This document shows, piece after piece, positions 1-7,687 of a DNA stretch of 11,397 bases. The translations under genes and the position numbers were made by a program. The first letter of the stretch is position 1, and each line of letters begins with the position of its first letter. Under the pieces are notes generated by a model. The model ran no database searches, was not told the DNA's origin, and was given only the letters and a program-made list of their open reading frames with translations. The stretch is from assembly GCA_004552615.1 (NCBI GenBank), contig SFNZ01000057.1, forward strand, positions 1 to 11,397, read 5' to 3'. The DNA is from Bacteroidales bacterium. Lineage in GTDB: Bacteria > Bacteroidota > Bacteroidia > Bacteroidales > UBA932.

Positions 1-362
1 AGGCGGTTGTCCACGTAGAGGAAATTGCCGGGAACGGCCTGGATGAAATCAAACGTAGGCAATATGCGGAAGAGCACGGTTGACAGCAATACTGCATAGA
101 CTGTCTTGATTCCGAATCCCTTGCCGAGCACAATCGCCCCCGTTATGAGCAGGAACACATTGAGCACGAAGAAAGAATAGGACAGCGGTATAAGCCCGCC
201 GGTCGCGAACTGGATTATGGTGCAGGCACCGGTAAGTCCTCCGCTCGCAATGTTGTTGGGAATCAAGAAGCAGTCCCATGCAATACAGTAGAAGAACGTG
301 CCTATGGTGACTATCAAATAGTCCCAAAGTACGGAAAGGTATTTGTTACGTGCCGCTGACAT
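1..362 (-). CDS. YitT-family integral membrane protein, N-terminal part (runs off the window)
   Basis: The reverse strand opens with an ATG at 362 and stays open to position 1, giving about 120 residues that begin MSAARNKYLSVLWDY. The motif IPNNIASGGLTGACTII at about residues 34-50 is the hallmark of the YitT (DUF161) family. It is followed by hydrophobic stretches (about 16-33, 40-58, 62-80 and 86-100) typical of this five- to six-helix family. The molecular function of YitT proteins is not established, although a transport role is often proposed. The start lies 3 bases after the leuS stop, so the gene is almost certainly the distal member of the leuS operon and has no promoter of its own. 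The C-terminal part, including any cytoplasmic DUF2179 domain, is outside the window. Family assignment is firm; function is unknown. Confidence 0.9.
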   Translation of the reverse strand, partial: MSAARNKYLSVLWDYLIVTIGTFFYCIAWDCFLIPNNIASGGLTGACTIIQFATGGLIPLSYSFFVLNVFLLITGAIVLGKGFGIKTVYAVLLSTVLFRILPTFDFIQAVPGNFLYVDNR

Positions 363-365
363 AAA

Positions 366-3131
366 TTATTTGAGTACTATATTCACGATCTTGCCCGGAA
401 CCACGATGACCTTCACAATGGTCTTGTCTCCCAAATATTTGGCAGTTGAAGGCATTGCCCTTACGCTGGCCTCTACCTCCTCGCGCCCCATGGATTTCGG
501 GAGGTCGACGGTAAATCTGGTCTTGCCGTTGAAAGAGACGGCGTAGGTGCAGTTGTTCTCCACAGTATATGCCTCAACGTATTCAGGGAATGCAGCATAG
601 GCAATGCTTCCGCTGTGTCCGAGTGCCTCCCAGAGTTCTTCCGCCACATGAGGGGCGAACGGAGAAAGCAGAATCGCAAGCGGTTCCAGGATCTCCCTCT
701 TCGAACATTTTCTCTCGGAGAGTTCGTTGACTGCAATCATGAAGGCACTGATGCAGGTATTGTAGGAGAAGGTCTCGATATCGGCCTGCTCCTTGCCGAT
801 CAGTTTGTGAAGTGCCTTGAGTTCTTCCGGAGAAGCCTTCTCGTCATTCACGATGAAGCGGTCCCCGTCATAGTACAGCCTCCAGAATTTCCTGAGGAAA
901 CGGTTCACTCCGTCGATGCCCTTCGTATCCCATGGCTTGGACTGCTCGATAGGGCCGAGGAACATCTCGTAAAGCCTCAGTGTATCAGCTCCGTAGCTGT
1001 CGCAGATATCGTCCGGGTTGACGACGTTGAACATTGACTTGCTCATCTTCTCCACGGCATTGCCGCATACATATTCCCCGTCCTCGAGAATGAACTCCGC
1101 ATCAGCGAATTCAGGACGCCAGCGGCGGAATGCCTCGAGATCGAGCCTGTCATTCCTGACTATGTTGATGTCCACATGGATTTCCGTGGTCTCGTAATTG
1201 TCCTTGAGCCCGAGAGAAACGAACTTGTTCGTACCCACGATGCGGTATACGAAATTCGACCTGCCCTGGATCATTCCCTGGTTGACAAGCTTGCGGAACG
1301 GCTCATCCTCGCATACATATCCCAGGTCGTAGAGGAACTTGTCCCAGAACCTGGAGTAGATGAGATGTCCGGTGGCATGCTCCGTACCTCCGATATAGAG
1401 ATCCACGTCACGCCAGTATTTGTCTGCGCCGGCGCCAACGAGATCCTCCCCGTTGTGAGGGTCCATGTACCTGAGGTAATATGCGCTTGATCCCGCGAAT
1501 CCCGGCATCGTGCTGGTCTCGAGAGGATAGCCATTGTAAGTCCAGTCCTTCGCGCGGGCAAGAGGCGGTTCCCCGTTCTCGGTAGGCTTGAACTGGTCAA
1601 TCTCAGGGAGAGTCAGAGGCAGTTCCTCATAGGGCAGCGGAGTGGCGATTCCGTCCTTGTAATAAATCGGGAAAGGTTCGCCCCAATACCTCTGGCGCGA
1701 GAAAATCGCATCGCGCAGCCTGTAGTTCACCTTCCTGTGTCCCAGTCCTTTAGCCTCTACATAATCCATGGCTGCTGGAATTGCATCCTTGACAGTCATG
1801 CCGTTCAGGAAGCCGGAATTGCACATTATGCCCTCCTTTGCATCGAAGCTCTGTTCACTGACGTCGCAGCCTTCGATGAGAGGGATTATCGGAAGGTTGA
1901 ATTTCTTCGCGAACGCATAGTCCCTGCTGTCATGTGCCGGAACAGCCATGATGGCCCCAGTACCGTAGCCCGAAAGCACGTATTCGGAAATCCATACCGG
2001 CACTTTCTCACCGGTAAGAGGGTTCTCCGCATAGGACCCGGAGAATACTCCGGTCACGGTCTTGGTCTCTGCAATACGCTCACGCTCAGTCTTTTTCCTC
2101 ACATAAGCGAGGTATTCCCCAACGGCTTCCTCCTGGCCTTCGGATGTCAGTTCGGACACGAGCTCGCTCTCCGGGGCAAGCACCATGAATGTCACTCCGA
2201 AAATAGTGTCCACACGGGTGGTGAAGATGGTCACGTCCTTCTCCTTGTCCCCGTTGAAGGTCTTGAATACCACCTCGGTACCATAGGAACGTCCTATCCA
2301 GTTGCGCTGCATCTCCTTGAGGGAATCAGTCCAGTCGAGATTGTCAAGGCTGTCGAGAAGTCTTCCGGCATAGGCGGAGACCCTGAGCTGCCACTGCATC
2401 ATCTTCTTCTGTTCTACAGGATAGCCTCCGCGCACGGACAGGCCATCCTTCACCTCGTCGTTGGCAAGCACGGTGCCCAGACCGGCACACCAGTTGACGG
2501 AAGTCTCGCCCTGATAAGCTATACGGTAATTCATCAGGACATCGGCCTTCTGTTTCTCGTCATACGCATTCCATTCCGCGGCAGTGAAGGAAAGTTCCTT
2601 CGTGCAGGCAGCATTCACTCCCGCAGTTCCGTTCTCCGCGAAACGTGCCTCAAGCTCCGCAATAGGCCTGGCCTTGTCGAGACCGTTGTCGTAATAGCTC
2701 CTGAACATCTTTATGAACGCCCACTGGGTCCATTTGTAGAATTCAGGATCACAAGTGCGCACCTCTCGGTCCCAGTCGTATGAGAATCCTATACGGTCGA
2801 GCTGGCGGCGGTATCTGGCAATGTTCTCCGTGGTCGTCACCTCAGGATGCTGCCCGGTCTGGATGGCATATTGCTCCGCAGGCAGGCCGAATGCGTCATA
2901 TCCCATAGGGTGAAGCACATTGAAGCCTTTCAGTCTCTTGTATCTGGCATAGATGTCACTTGCTATATATCCCAACGGATGGCCGACATGGAGTCCCGCA
3001 CCTGACGGATAAGGGAACATGTCCAGCACATAGAATTTCGGCTTCGAGGAATCCTCCCCTGCTTTAAACGTCTTGTTGGCAGCCCAATACGCCTGCCATT
3101 TCTGCTCAATACTTCTGAAATCGTAGTCCAT
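366..3131 (-). CDS. leuS: Leucyl-tRNA synthetase
   Basis: This 921-residue class I aminoacyl-tRNA synthetase charges tRNA-Leu with leucine in the cytoplasm. The HIGH motif appears as HVGH at residues 48-51 within FPYPSGAGLHVGHPLGY, and KMSKS lies at 695-699. The CP1 editing domain, which hydrolyses mischarged tRNA, is intact: the threonine-rich motif TTRVDTIFG is at 303-311, and GTGAIMAVPAHDSRD at 389-403 carries the two conserved aspartates (Asp400, Asp403). Valine replaces the more usual proline of TTRPDT. An insertion at about 155-205 makes the protein longer than E. coli LeuRS (860 residues); I recall such insertions from Bacteroidetes LeuRS. The C-terminal tRNA-binding domain ends IVNIVLK. 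The ATG at 3131 lies 2 bases after the stop of the upstream M28-like gene, and the stop is 3 bases before the YitT start. The gene therefore sits inside an operon. Confidence 0.99.
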   Translation of the reverse strand: MDYDFRSIEQKWQAYWAANKTFKAGEDSSKPKFYVLDMFPYPSGAGLHVGHPLGYIASDIYARYKRLKGFNVLHPMGYDAFGLPAEQYAIQTGQHPEVTTTENIARYRRQLDRIGFSYDWDREVRTCDPEFYKWTQWAFIKMFRSYYDNGLDKARPIAELEARFAENGTAGVNAACTKELSFTAAEWNAYDEKQKADVLMNYRIAYQGETSVNWCAGLGTVLANDEVKDGLSVRGGYPVEQKKMMQWQLRVSAYAGRLLDSLDNLDWTDSLKEMQRNWIGRSYGTEVVFKTFNGDKEKDVTIFTTRVDTIFGVTFMVLAPESELVSELTSEGQEEAVGEYLAYVRKKTERERIAETKTVTGVFSGSYAENPLTGEKVPVWISEYVLSGYGTGAIMAVPAHDSRDYAFAKKFNLPIIPLIEGCDVSEQSFDAKEGIMCNSGFLNGMTVKDAIPAAMDYVEAKGLGHRKVNYRLRDAIFSRQRYWGEPFPIYYKDGIATPLPYEELPLTLPEIDQFKPTENGEPPLARAKDWTYNGYPLETSTMPGFAGSSAYYLRYMDPHNGEDLVGAGADKYWRDVDLYIGGTEHATGHLIYSRFWDKFLYDLGYVCEDEPFRKLVNQGMIQGRSNFVYRIVGTNKFVSLGLKDNYETTEIHVDINIVRNDRLDLEAFRRWRPEFADAEFILEDGEYVCGNAVEKMSKSMFNVVNPDDICDSYGADTLRLYEMFLGPIEQSKPWDTKGIDGVNRFLRKFWRLYYDGDRFIVNDEKASPEELKALHKLIGKEQADIETFSYNTCISAFMIAVNELSERKCSKREILEPLAILLSPFAPHVAEELWEALGHSGSIAYAAFPEYVEAYTVENNCTYAVSFNGKTRFTVDLPKSMGREEVEASVRAMPSTAKYLGDKTIVKVIVVPGKIVNIVLK

Positions 3132-3133
3132 AG

Positions 3134-4486
3134 TTATTTCTTAATTCCGAATTTGCCTTTTTTCTCAAGTTTGAAGTCAATCGCCACTGACATAGCAACG
3201 TCCACATTGACCCCGTTCACCCGTCCCGGTTTCCAGTCAGGAGATGCCGCAACGACACGTACTGCCTCGTCGTCAAGCAACAGGTCAGCGCTCCTGATGA
3301 CGTACACGTCTTTCACCTTGCCGGTCTTGGACACCGTGAATCCCACTGTCACACGTCCCTGCACCCCGTTCTCCATAGCCTGCTTCGGATATTTCAGGTA
3401 CTGGTACACCCACTTCACGAGGAAGAGACGTATATCCTGGTTGCCCATGAAGACAGGCTTCCTGTCACACTGGTCATACGCATAAAGTTTGTCGTCCGGA
3501 CGGGCATCCGCCTTGTCCTGCCTGAACTGAGGGGCATTGTCCACATTGGATATGTATCTCGTGAAACTGTAGATATATTCCAGCTCCCTCTCCATCGGCC
3601 CGTACTCTATGATTCCGCCGGTATCCCGCACGGTATTGTATTCAGGGTAACGCCCCGTCGTGAAAAGGACAGACGGTATCTCCTTGGAATAGAAGGATCT
3701 GTGGTCTGACGGGAACGGTTCCTCAGTTATCAGTTCAGGGACAACCGGCTGCAGCTCGGAAGAGACCTGGGAAATGATCATGTTCATGTCCGGGTTGGAA
3801 GATGTGAACGCATAGAAGCCGGAATTGCCCGTACCCAGGGCATCGAGGTCAATCATTGCGTCAATGCTTCCCGAATCGCCGAAGGACCTGTTCAGGAAAT
3901 ACCAGGACCCTGACGCCGTCCTGGTGGATGCCCCGAATGCCACGAATATCACCGACCTGCGGAATAGCATTGAATTGGCACTCACGATTCTTGCGAGTTC
4001 CATCATCATGGCGAGTCCTGAGGCATTGCCGTTGGCTCCCGGATAAATCTGCTCCCCCGGAACCCCGTCCACGGTCACAGGAACCTTGCCGAGATTGTCG
4101 AGACGTGCTCCCACGACAATATATCTGTTGAACATATTCCTGTCATATCCCTGCACGAATCCCACGACATTCCTCGAAGTGAGGGTGTCGCCGTCCGGCT
4201 GGGAGATGCCGAATACGTCACCGTCCGGCCCGCTTAGGATGTCCACCCCGTAACCTTCCATTACATCACGCACATAGGCAGCGGCAGCTTCCTCCCCCTC
4301 AGTGCCTGCGCCTCTTCCCTCAAGGGATACGGAAGACAGGTAAGAAATATGGGATTTGAGCGAGCTCACCACATCGCTGTCCTCCAATTCGGAATAGCCT
4401 GTCCGATATTGCGCTCCGGCGTCGGGAGCGATAAGGGACAATGCGGCTATTATCGTGAAAATGCTGAAAACAGTTCTATGATTCAT
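3134..4486 (-). CDS. Secreted M28-peptidase-like protein (probable pseudoenzyme) with C-terminal TonB domain
   Basis: I start the gene at the ATG at 4486 (450 residues) because it places a clean signal peptide at the N-terminus (MNHRTVFSIFTIIAALSLIA, cleavage near AGA-Q at about 25/26). The longer in-frame start at 4519 would add 11 residues and overlap the upstream gene. Residues about 40-315 follow the M28 zinc aminopeptidase fold order, but key residues are changed. VVGAHxD reads VVGARLD (Arg128), GADDNASG reads GANGNASG (152-153), the catalytic Glu-Glu after FVAFGA is Ser187-Thr188, and the late YHT histidine is Asn284. Only Asp130 and Asp215 remain. Residues about 353-440 are a TonB C-terminal domain (KYPKQAMENGVQGRVTVGF, then DDEAVRVV and WKPGR). 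No TonB-type membrane anchor is present, so the protein should be periplasmic or secreted. It is co-transcribed with the SPOR lipoprotein and leuS. I infer a binding or structural role rather than peptidase activity. Confidence 0.9.
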   Translation of the reverse strand: MNHRTVFSIFTIIAALSLIAPDAGAQYRTGYSELEDSDVVSSLKSHISYLSSVSLEGRGAGTEGEEAAAAYVRDVMEGYGVDILSGPDGDVFGISQPDGDTLTSRNVVGFVQGYDRNMFNRYIVVGARLDNLGKVPVTVDGVPGEQIYPGANGNASGLAMMMELARIVSANSMLFRRSVIFVAFGASTRTASGSWYFLNRSFGDSGSIDAMIDLDALGTGNSGFYAFTSSNPDMNMIISQVSSELQPVVPELITEEPFPSDHRSFYSKEIPSVLFTTGRYPEYNTVRDTGGIIEYGPMERELEYIYSFTRYISNVDNAPQFRQDKADARPDDKLYAYDQCDRKPVFMGNQDIRLFLVKWVYQYLKYPKQAMENGVQGRVTVGFTVSKTGKVKDVYVIRSADLLLDDEAVRVVAASPDWKPGRVNGVNVDVAMSVAIDFKLEKKGKFGIKK

Positions 4487-4493
4487 ACTCGGA

Positions 4494-5009
4494 TTACTTA
4501 TTGACGAGAATCCAGGCATCCGCCGGGCAGAATTTCTCGTTCTTCAATTTTTTAAGATTGTCAAAGGCGGTCACGATGCTGTCCGAAGGGCACAGGGCCA
4601 CGGCCACGTAACCGTTCCTGAAGTTGATAAGTTCGGCCTGGTATCCTGCAGAGACTACGGTCTTGAGCATGTATTCGGCATTGGCCCGATCCATGAACGC
4701 TCCGACGATGATATAATAGACATGCTCCGGCCGGCTTCCGCTGTCACCTCCCAATGACGAGTAGGACATGACTGAATTCTTCATGCGGTTCAGGGAATCC
4801 ACTGCGGCGAGAGAGTCGGCTTCCTGCTTGCGTACAAGGGCAATGGAGTCCTGCACGGCTTTCTCACGTTCGGCCCTGGCAGCCTCGATGACGGCTCTTT
4901 TTGCCTCCAGGTCAGCGGAAGTCGGCCTTCCGGCCAGAAACCGGAAAGCATCGCAACCCTGGCAGAGAATCAAGGCGGCCAGAGCCAATATCAAGGTTAT
5001 CTTCCTCAT
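4494..5009 (-). CDS. SPOR-domain lipoprotein
   Basis: The predicted 171-residue protein starts at the ATG at 5009, because this gives a compact signal peptide (MRKITLILALAALILCQGC). An upstream ATG at 5036 would only prepend a charged stretch. Cys19, preceded by Gly, is the likely lipidation site; Cys16 is an alternative and the lipobox is not canonical. Residues about 32-75 are charged, Ala/Glu/Arg-rich and probably coiled coil. Residues about 97-170 resemble a SPOR domain: YYIIVGAF, an AEYML helix, GYQAEL, then NGYVAVA and a final helix and strand. SPOR domains bind peptidoglycan stripped of stem peptides, often at division sites, so an envelope-anchored peptidoglycan-binding role is likely. 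This is the first gene of the minus-strand operon and its stop is 7 bases before the preferred start of the M28-like gene. I do not recognise a specific gene name. Confidence 0.85.
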   Translation of the reverse strand: MRKITLILALAALILCQGCDAFRFLAGRPTSADLEAKRAVIEAARAEREKAVQDSIALVRKQEADSLAAVDSLNRMKNSVMSYSSLGGDSGSRPEHVYYIIVGAFMDRANAEYMLKTVVSAGYQAELINFRNGYVAVALCPSDSIVTAFDNLKKLKNEKFCPADAWILVNK

Positions 5010-5055
5010 ATAGTTCCGAAATGTCCGTCTGCGCACACGGACCTCAAAAATAGGC

Positions 5056-5075
5056 TGTTCCGTATTTGCGGAACA
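5056..5075. repeat. Perfect inverted repeat TGTTCCG-N6-CGGAACA in the divergent intergenic region
   Basis: Seven-base arms TGTTCCG (5056-5062) and CGGAACA (5069-5075) flank the 6-base loop TATTTG. There is no T-run after either arm, so it does not look like an intrinsic terminator. It lies just downstream of the minus-strand promoter-like box and just upstream of the possible plus-strand -33 element. It could be an operator for a dimeric regulator or a hairpin near the 5' end of the lipoprotein mRNA. Function is inferred only. Confidence 0.5.
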
Positions 5076-5078
5076 AAA

Positions 5079-5112
5079 TTGCCTACAAATTTACAAATAA
5101 ATATTACTTTTG
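5079..5112 (+). promoter_or_regulatory. Candidate Bacteroidetes promoter for the DUF389-CapA-PhoH operon
   Basis: TACTTTTG at 5105-5112 matches the Bacteroidetes -7 consensus TAnnTTTG, and TTG at 5079-5081 can serve as the -33 element with a 23-base spacer, at the long end of the known range. Transcription would begin near 5116, leaving a leader of about 74 bases before the ATG at 5190. No other full consensus match was seen on the plus strand in this gap. Confidence 0.45.
5086..5093 (-). promoter_or_regulatory. Candidate -7 box for the SPOR lipoprotein-leuS operon
   Basis: On the minus strand 5093-5086 reads TAAATTTG, a match to TAnnTTTG. No TTG is found at the expected distance upstream, so the match is only partial. 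Transcription would begin near 5082, giving a leader of about 70 bases that contains the inverted repeat at 5056-5075. It overlaps the spacer of the candidate plus-strand promoter. Confidence 0.35.
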
Positions 5113-5189
5113 TAACTTGAAAATCGATTATGATTTGAATAAATCGACAACGTTTTGAATATTAATGCTAAAATCAGACCAAAGAGAAG

Positions 5190-6542
5190 ATGAGTATAAT
5201 CAGCAATTTCAGGTATATTATCAGGGATATAGCGGACATACGCGAACATATCGACACGGAGAAGGCTGCGGAAAACATCCGGAGCAGCATCTTCTTCAAG
5301 GGCCCGAACGTATGGATTCTCGTCTGCGCCATTGTCCTCGCTTCCGTGGGCCTCAACGTTAACTCCACCGCGGTGATAATCGGCGCCATGCTCGTTTCCC
5401 CGCTGATGGGACCTATCTTCGGCATAGGCCTGGGGCTCGGCACGGCTGACCCCGAACTCATCAAGACAGCGTTCAAGAACCTGCTGATAATGGTGACCAT
5501 AAGCGTCGTGGCAGCGACATTGTATTTCCTGCTGACACCTCTGAAACTGGCCAATCCTACAGAATTGCTCGCCAGGACCAATCCTACCATCTACGACGTG
5601 ATGATTGCCCTCTTCGGCGGTCTGGCAGGAATCTTCGAACTCAGCCGCAAGGAGAAGGGAACCGTGATTTCCGGAGTTGCCATCGCGACCGCCCTCATGC
5701 CGCCTCTCTGCACGGCTGGATACGGAATTGCATCGGCCAGCCTTACATATTTCCTCGGAGCCCTGTACCTGTTCTGCATCAACTGCATTTTCATCATCCT
5801 CGCCACCTACATAATGGTCAAATACCTGAGGTTCACGCCGAAACATTTCAAGGACGTGGCCAAGGAGAAAAGAATCCGGACGTTGATGACAGCCATCATC
5901 ATCCTCGTCATTGTGCCGAGCATCTGGTCGGCCATCGGCATGATCAGGGAGAACAGATTCAAGATGGAAGTGGAAGATTTCATCGCCGAGAACAAGAATC
6001 TCGAGAAAGGCTATATTTATGACTACAAGATAAATCTGAGGAAAGGCGGCAGCGTGGAAGTGTTCATAGCAGGAGAACCTCTCACTGCAAGTTCCAGGAA
6101 CCGCCTGATGGAATCCGCCGAAAGACACGGAATCGGGGAGAATCAGCTGAAACTGTCGGAGAGAGCATTGTCAGACAACAATGACGATACGTCAGAGAGG
6201 CTGATGAAGGGTATTTACGAGCGCACGGACAATGAGATATCCAAGCGTGAGGCAAGAATCCGCGAACTCGAGAAGGAACTCGCCCTGAACAAGAAGGATG
6301 AGATTCCTTACATGCAGATTTCCAGAGAGATACGAAGCCAGTACCCGGATATACGGGACATCTTCATCGCCAAGGGAGCCGAGGTGAAGGCTGACAGTCT
6401 CGAGGCAGTTCCGGGCTATGTGGTGGTAGCTGCTTCCGCCGCTCCGGTGGGAGACGAGGACATGGAGAAACTGCAGGGCTGGCTCAAGATAAGGCTCAGC
6501 GACACTACCGTCACTGTCATCAACAAAACTCTCCATCAATGA
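5190..6542 (+). CDS. DUF389 (TIGR00341-type) integral membrane protein
   Basis: This 450-residue protein carries the DUF389 signature NSTAVIIGAMLVSPLMGPIF at residues 58-77, in a region with about six or seven hydrophobic helices (roughly 41-57, 60-84, 96-117, 133-150, 158-183, 184-211 and 232-252). A short soluble N-terminus precedes them. Residues about 255-450 form a hydrophilic tail with a likely coiled coil at 345-368 and a C-terminal alpha/beta segment. DUF389 has no established biochemical function, so I name only the family. The ATG at 5190 follows a purine-rich AGAGAAG, a passable ribosome-binding site. The stop overlaps the next start as ATGA, so expression is probably coupled to the CapA-like and PhoH genes. 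The gene is complete and shows no sign of disruption. Confidence 0.93.
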   Translation: MSIISNFRYIIRDIADIREHIDTEKAAENIRSSIFFKGPNVWILVCAIVLASVGLNVNSTAVIIGAMLVSPLMGPIFGIGLGLGTADPELIKTAFKNLLIMVTISVVAATLYFLLTPLKLANPTELLARTNPTIYDVMIALFGGLAGIFELSRKEKGTVISGVAIATALMPPLCTAGYGIASASLTYFLGALYLFCINCIFIILATYIMVKYLRFTPKHFKDVAKEKRIRTLMTAIIILVIVPSIWSAIGMIRENRFKMEVEDFIAENKNLEKGYIYDYKINLRKGGSVEVFIAGEPLTASSRNRLMESAERHGIGENQLKLSERALSDNNDDTSERLMKGIYERTDNEISKREARIRELEKELALNKKDEIPYMQISREIRSQYPDIRDIFIAKGAEVKADSLEAVPGYVVVAASAAPVGDEDMEKLQGWLKIRLSDTTVTVINKTLHQ

Positions 6543-7687
6543 GTTGCCCAGCGTCCCACGGAGCGAGACTTGCCATAGCGGCAGCATTATTTCTGCTTGC
6601 GCTGCCCCAGGGGACGTGTGCGCAGGAATCCGGGGATGTCTGGACAGAAAGGCTGGCTCCTGCAAGGCCCCTGTACGGAAAGGCCGATACGGTGACATTG
6701 ATTGCAATCGGAGACATAATGCTGCATTCCAGGCAGATGGAATATCCTTTCGGGCCTTTCCTCGAAGGGATTTCCGGAAGACTCAGGGAAGCGGACATAG
6801 CCGTGGGCAATATGGAATTCACCCTCGGAGGAGAGCCCTACAGCGGTTATCCGGCATTTTCCGCACCTGACAGCTACGCCGAATATGCTGCAGGACAGGG
6901 AATCAACGTGTTCCTGACCGCGAACAACCATATTCTCGACAAGGGAGCGACGGGGTTGGAAAGAACTCTGTCAGTTTACAGGGAAATGGAGGAGGAAGGG
7001 AAAGTTAGATACACCGGGTCAGCTTCAGGACCGGAAGACCGGGAGAAACGCTACCCGCTGTTCGTATGCAGGAAAGGCATCAGCGTGGCAATATTGAATT
7101 TCACATACGGCACCAACGTTCCGGGAAATGCCGCCTCATGGCCGAAGGTTAACCGGATGGAGAGGGAGGATATCCTGCAGGCAATCGGGAAGGCGGAACT
7201 GGCCGGTGCGGATTTCATCGTGGCATTTCCTCATTGGGGCGCGGAATACGGGCTAAAACACGGAAAATCCCAGGAAGACATGGCCAAATGGCTTGTGGCT
7301 CAAGGAGTTGATGCCGTGATAGGCTCGCATCCTCATGTCGTCCAGGATTCCGCACGGATAGACGGGAAACCCGTGTTCTATTCCATCGGCAATGCCGTAT
7401 CGAACATGAGTGCCGCCAATACCCAGCTCGAGCTCGCCGTTAAACTGAGATTCGTGAGGACGGAGAACGGAGATACCGGGCTGCTTGATCCGGAGGTAAC
7501 ATACCTATGGTGCTCGCTGCCGGGCAGGTTCAGGGAAAATTATGCGACCATAGCCGTGGAAGACCAGATCGGGCGGAGGGCCGAGTGGAAATCTCCTTAT
7601 GACCATGACAAGATGATGGAGACATACAGGCGCGTCCGGGAAGTGACCGGAGTGCGGGACAATATAGAAAACAAAATCGCAAGATGA
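6539..7687 (+). CDS. CapA-family (PGA_cap) secreted metallophosphatase-like protein
   Basis: The 382-residue product begins with a signal peptide (hydrophobic core about 10-24, cleavage near TCA-Q at 28/29), so it is exported. It contains the ordered motifs of the PGA_cap calcineurin-like fold: GDIML at 58-62, GNMEF at 90-94, TANNHILDKG at 127-136, HWGAEY at 232-237, GSHPHVVQ at 262-269 and YSIGN at 281-285. These supply the expected Asp, Asn and His metal ligands, so the enzyme looks intact. Family members are named after the capsule poly-gamma-glutamate protein CapA, but most have unknown substrates. None of the other capsule genes (capB, capC) is nearby, so a poly-gamma-glutamate role is not supported here. 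It overlaps its neighbours by ATGA at both ends, which implies translational coupling with DUF389 and PhoH. Confidence 0.93.
   Translation: MSCPASHGARLAIAAALFLLALPQGTCAQESGDVWTERLAPARPLYGKADTVTLIAIGDIMLHSRQMEYPFGPFLEGISGRLREADIAVGNMEFTLGGEPYSGYPAFSAPDSYAEYAAGQGINVFLTANNHILDKGATGLERTLSVYREMEEEGKVRYTGSASGPEDREKRYPLFVCRKGISVAILNFTYGTNVPGNAASWPKVNRMEREDILQAIGKAELAGADFIVAFPHWGAEYGLKHGKSQEDMAKWLVAQGVDAVIGSHPHVVQDSARIDGKPVFYSIGNAVSNMSAANTQLELAVKLRFVRTENGDTGLLDPEVTYLWCSLPGRFRENYATIAVEDQIGRRAEWKSPYDHDKMMETYRRVREVTGVRDNIENKIAR

Noticed and set aside
1737..2783. 348-residue plus-strand open frame opposite leuS
   Set aside because: It lies wholly antisense to a well-conserved synthetase gene, shows no family motif, and is explained by the codon bias of leuS.
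4487..4519. Longer start of the M28-like gene at 4519
   Set aside because: It would place 11 residues before a well-formed signal peptide and overlap the SPOR gene; the ATG at 4486 is a better fit, though not proven.
5091..6128. 345-residue minus-strand open frame opposite the DUF389 gene
   Set aside because: It is His/Asp/Glu-rich low-information sequence antisense to a clear membrane-protein gene and crosses the intergenic promoter region; no motif supports it.
6539..7687. Poly-gamma-glutamate capsule locus
   Set aside because: Only a CapA-like gene is present; there is no capB, capC or capE nearby, so capsule synthesis is not supported.
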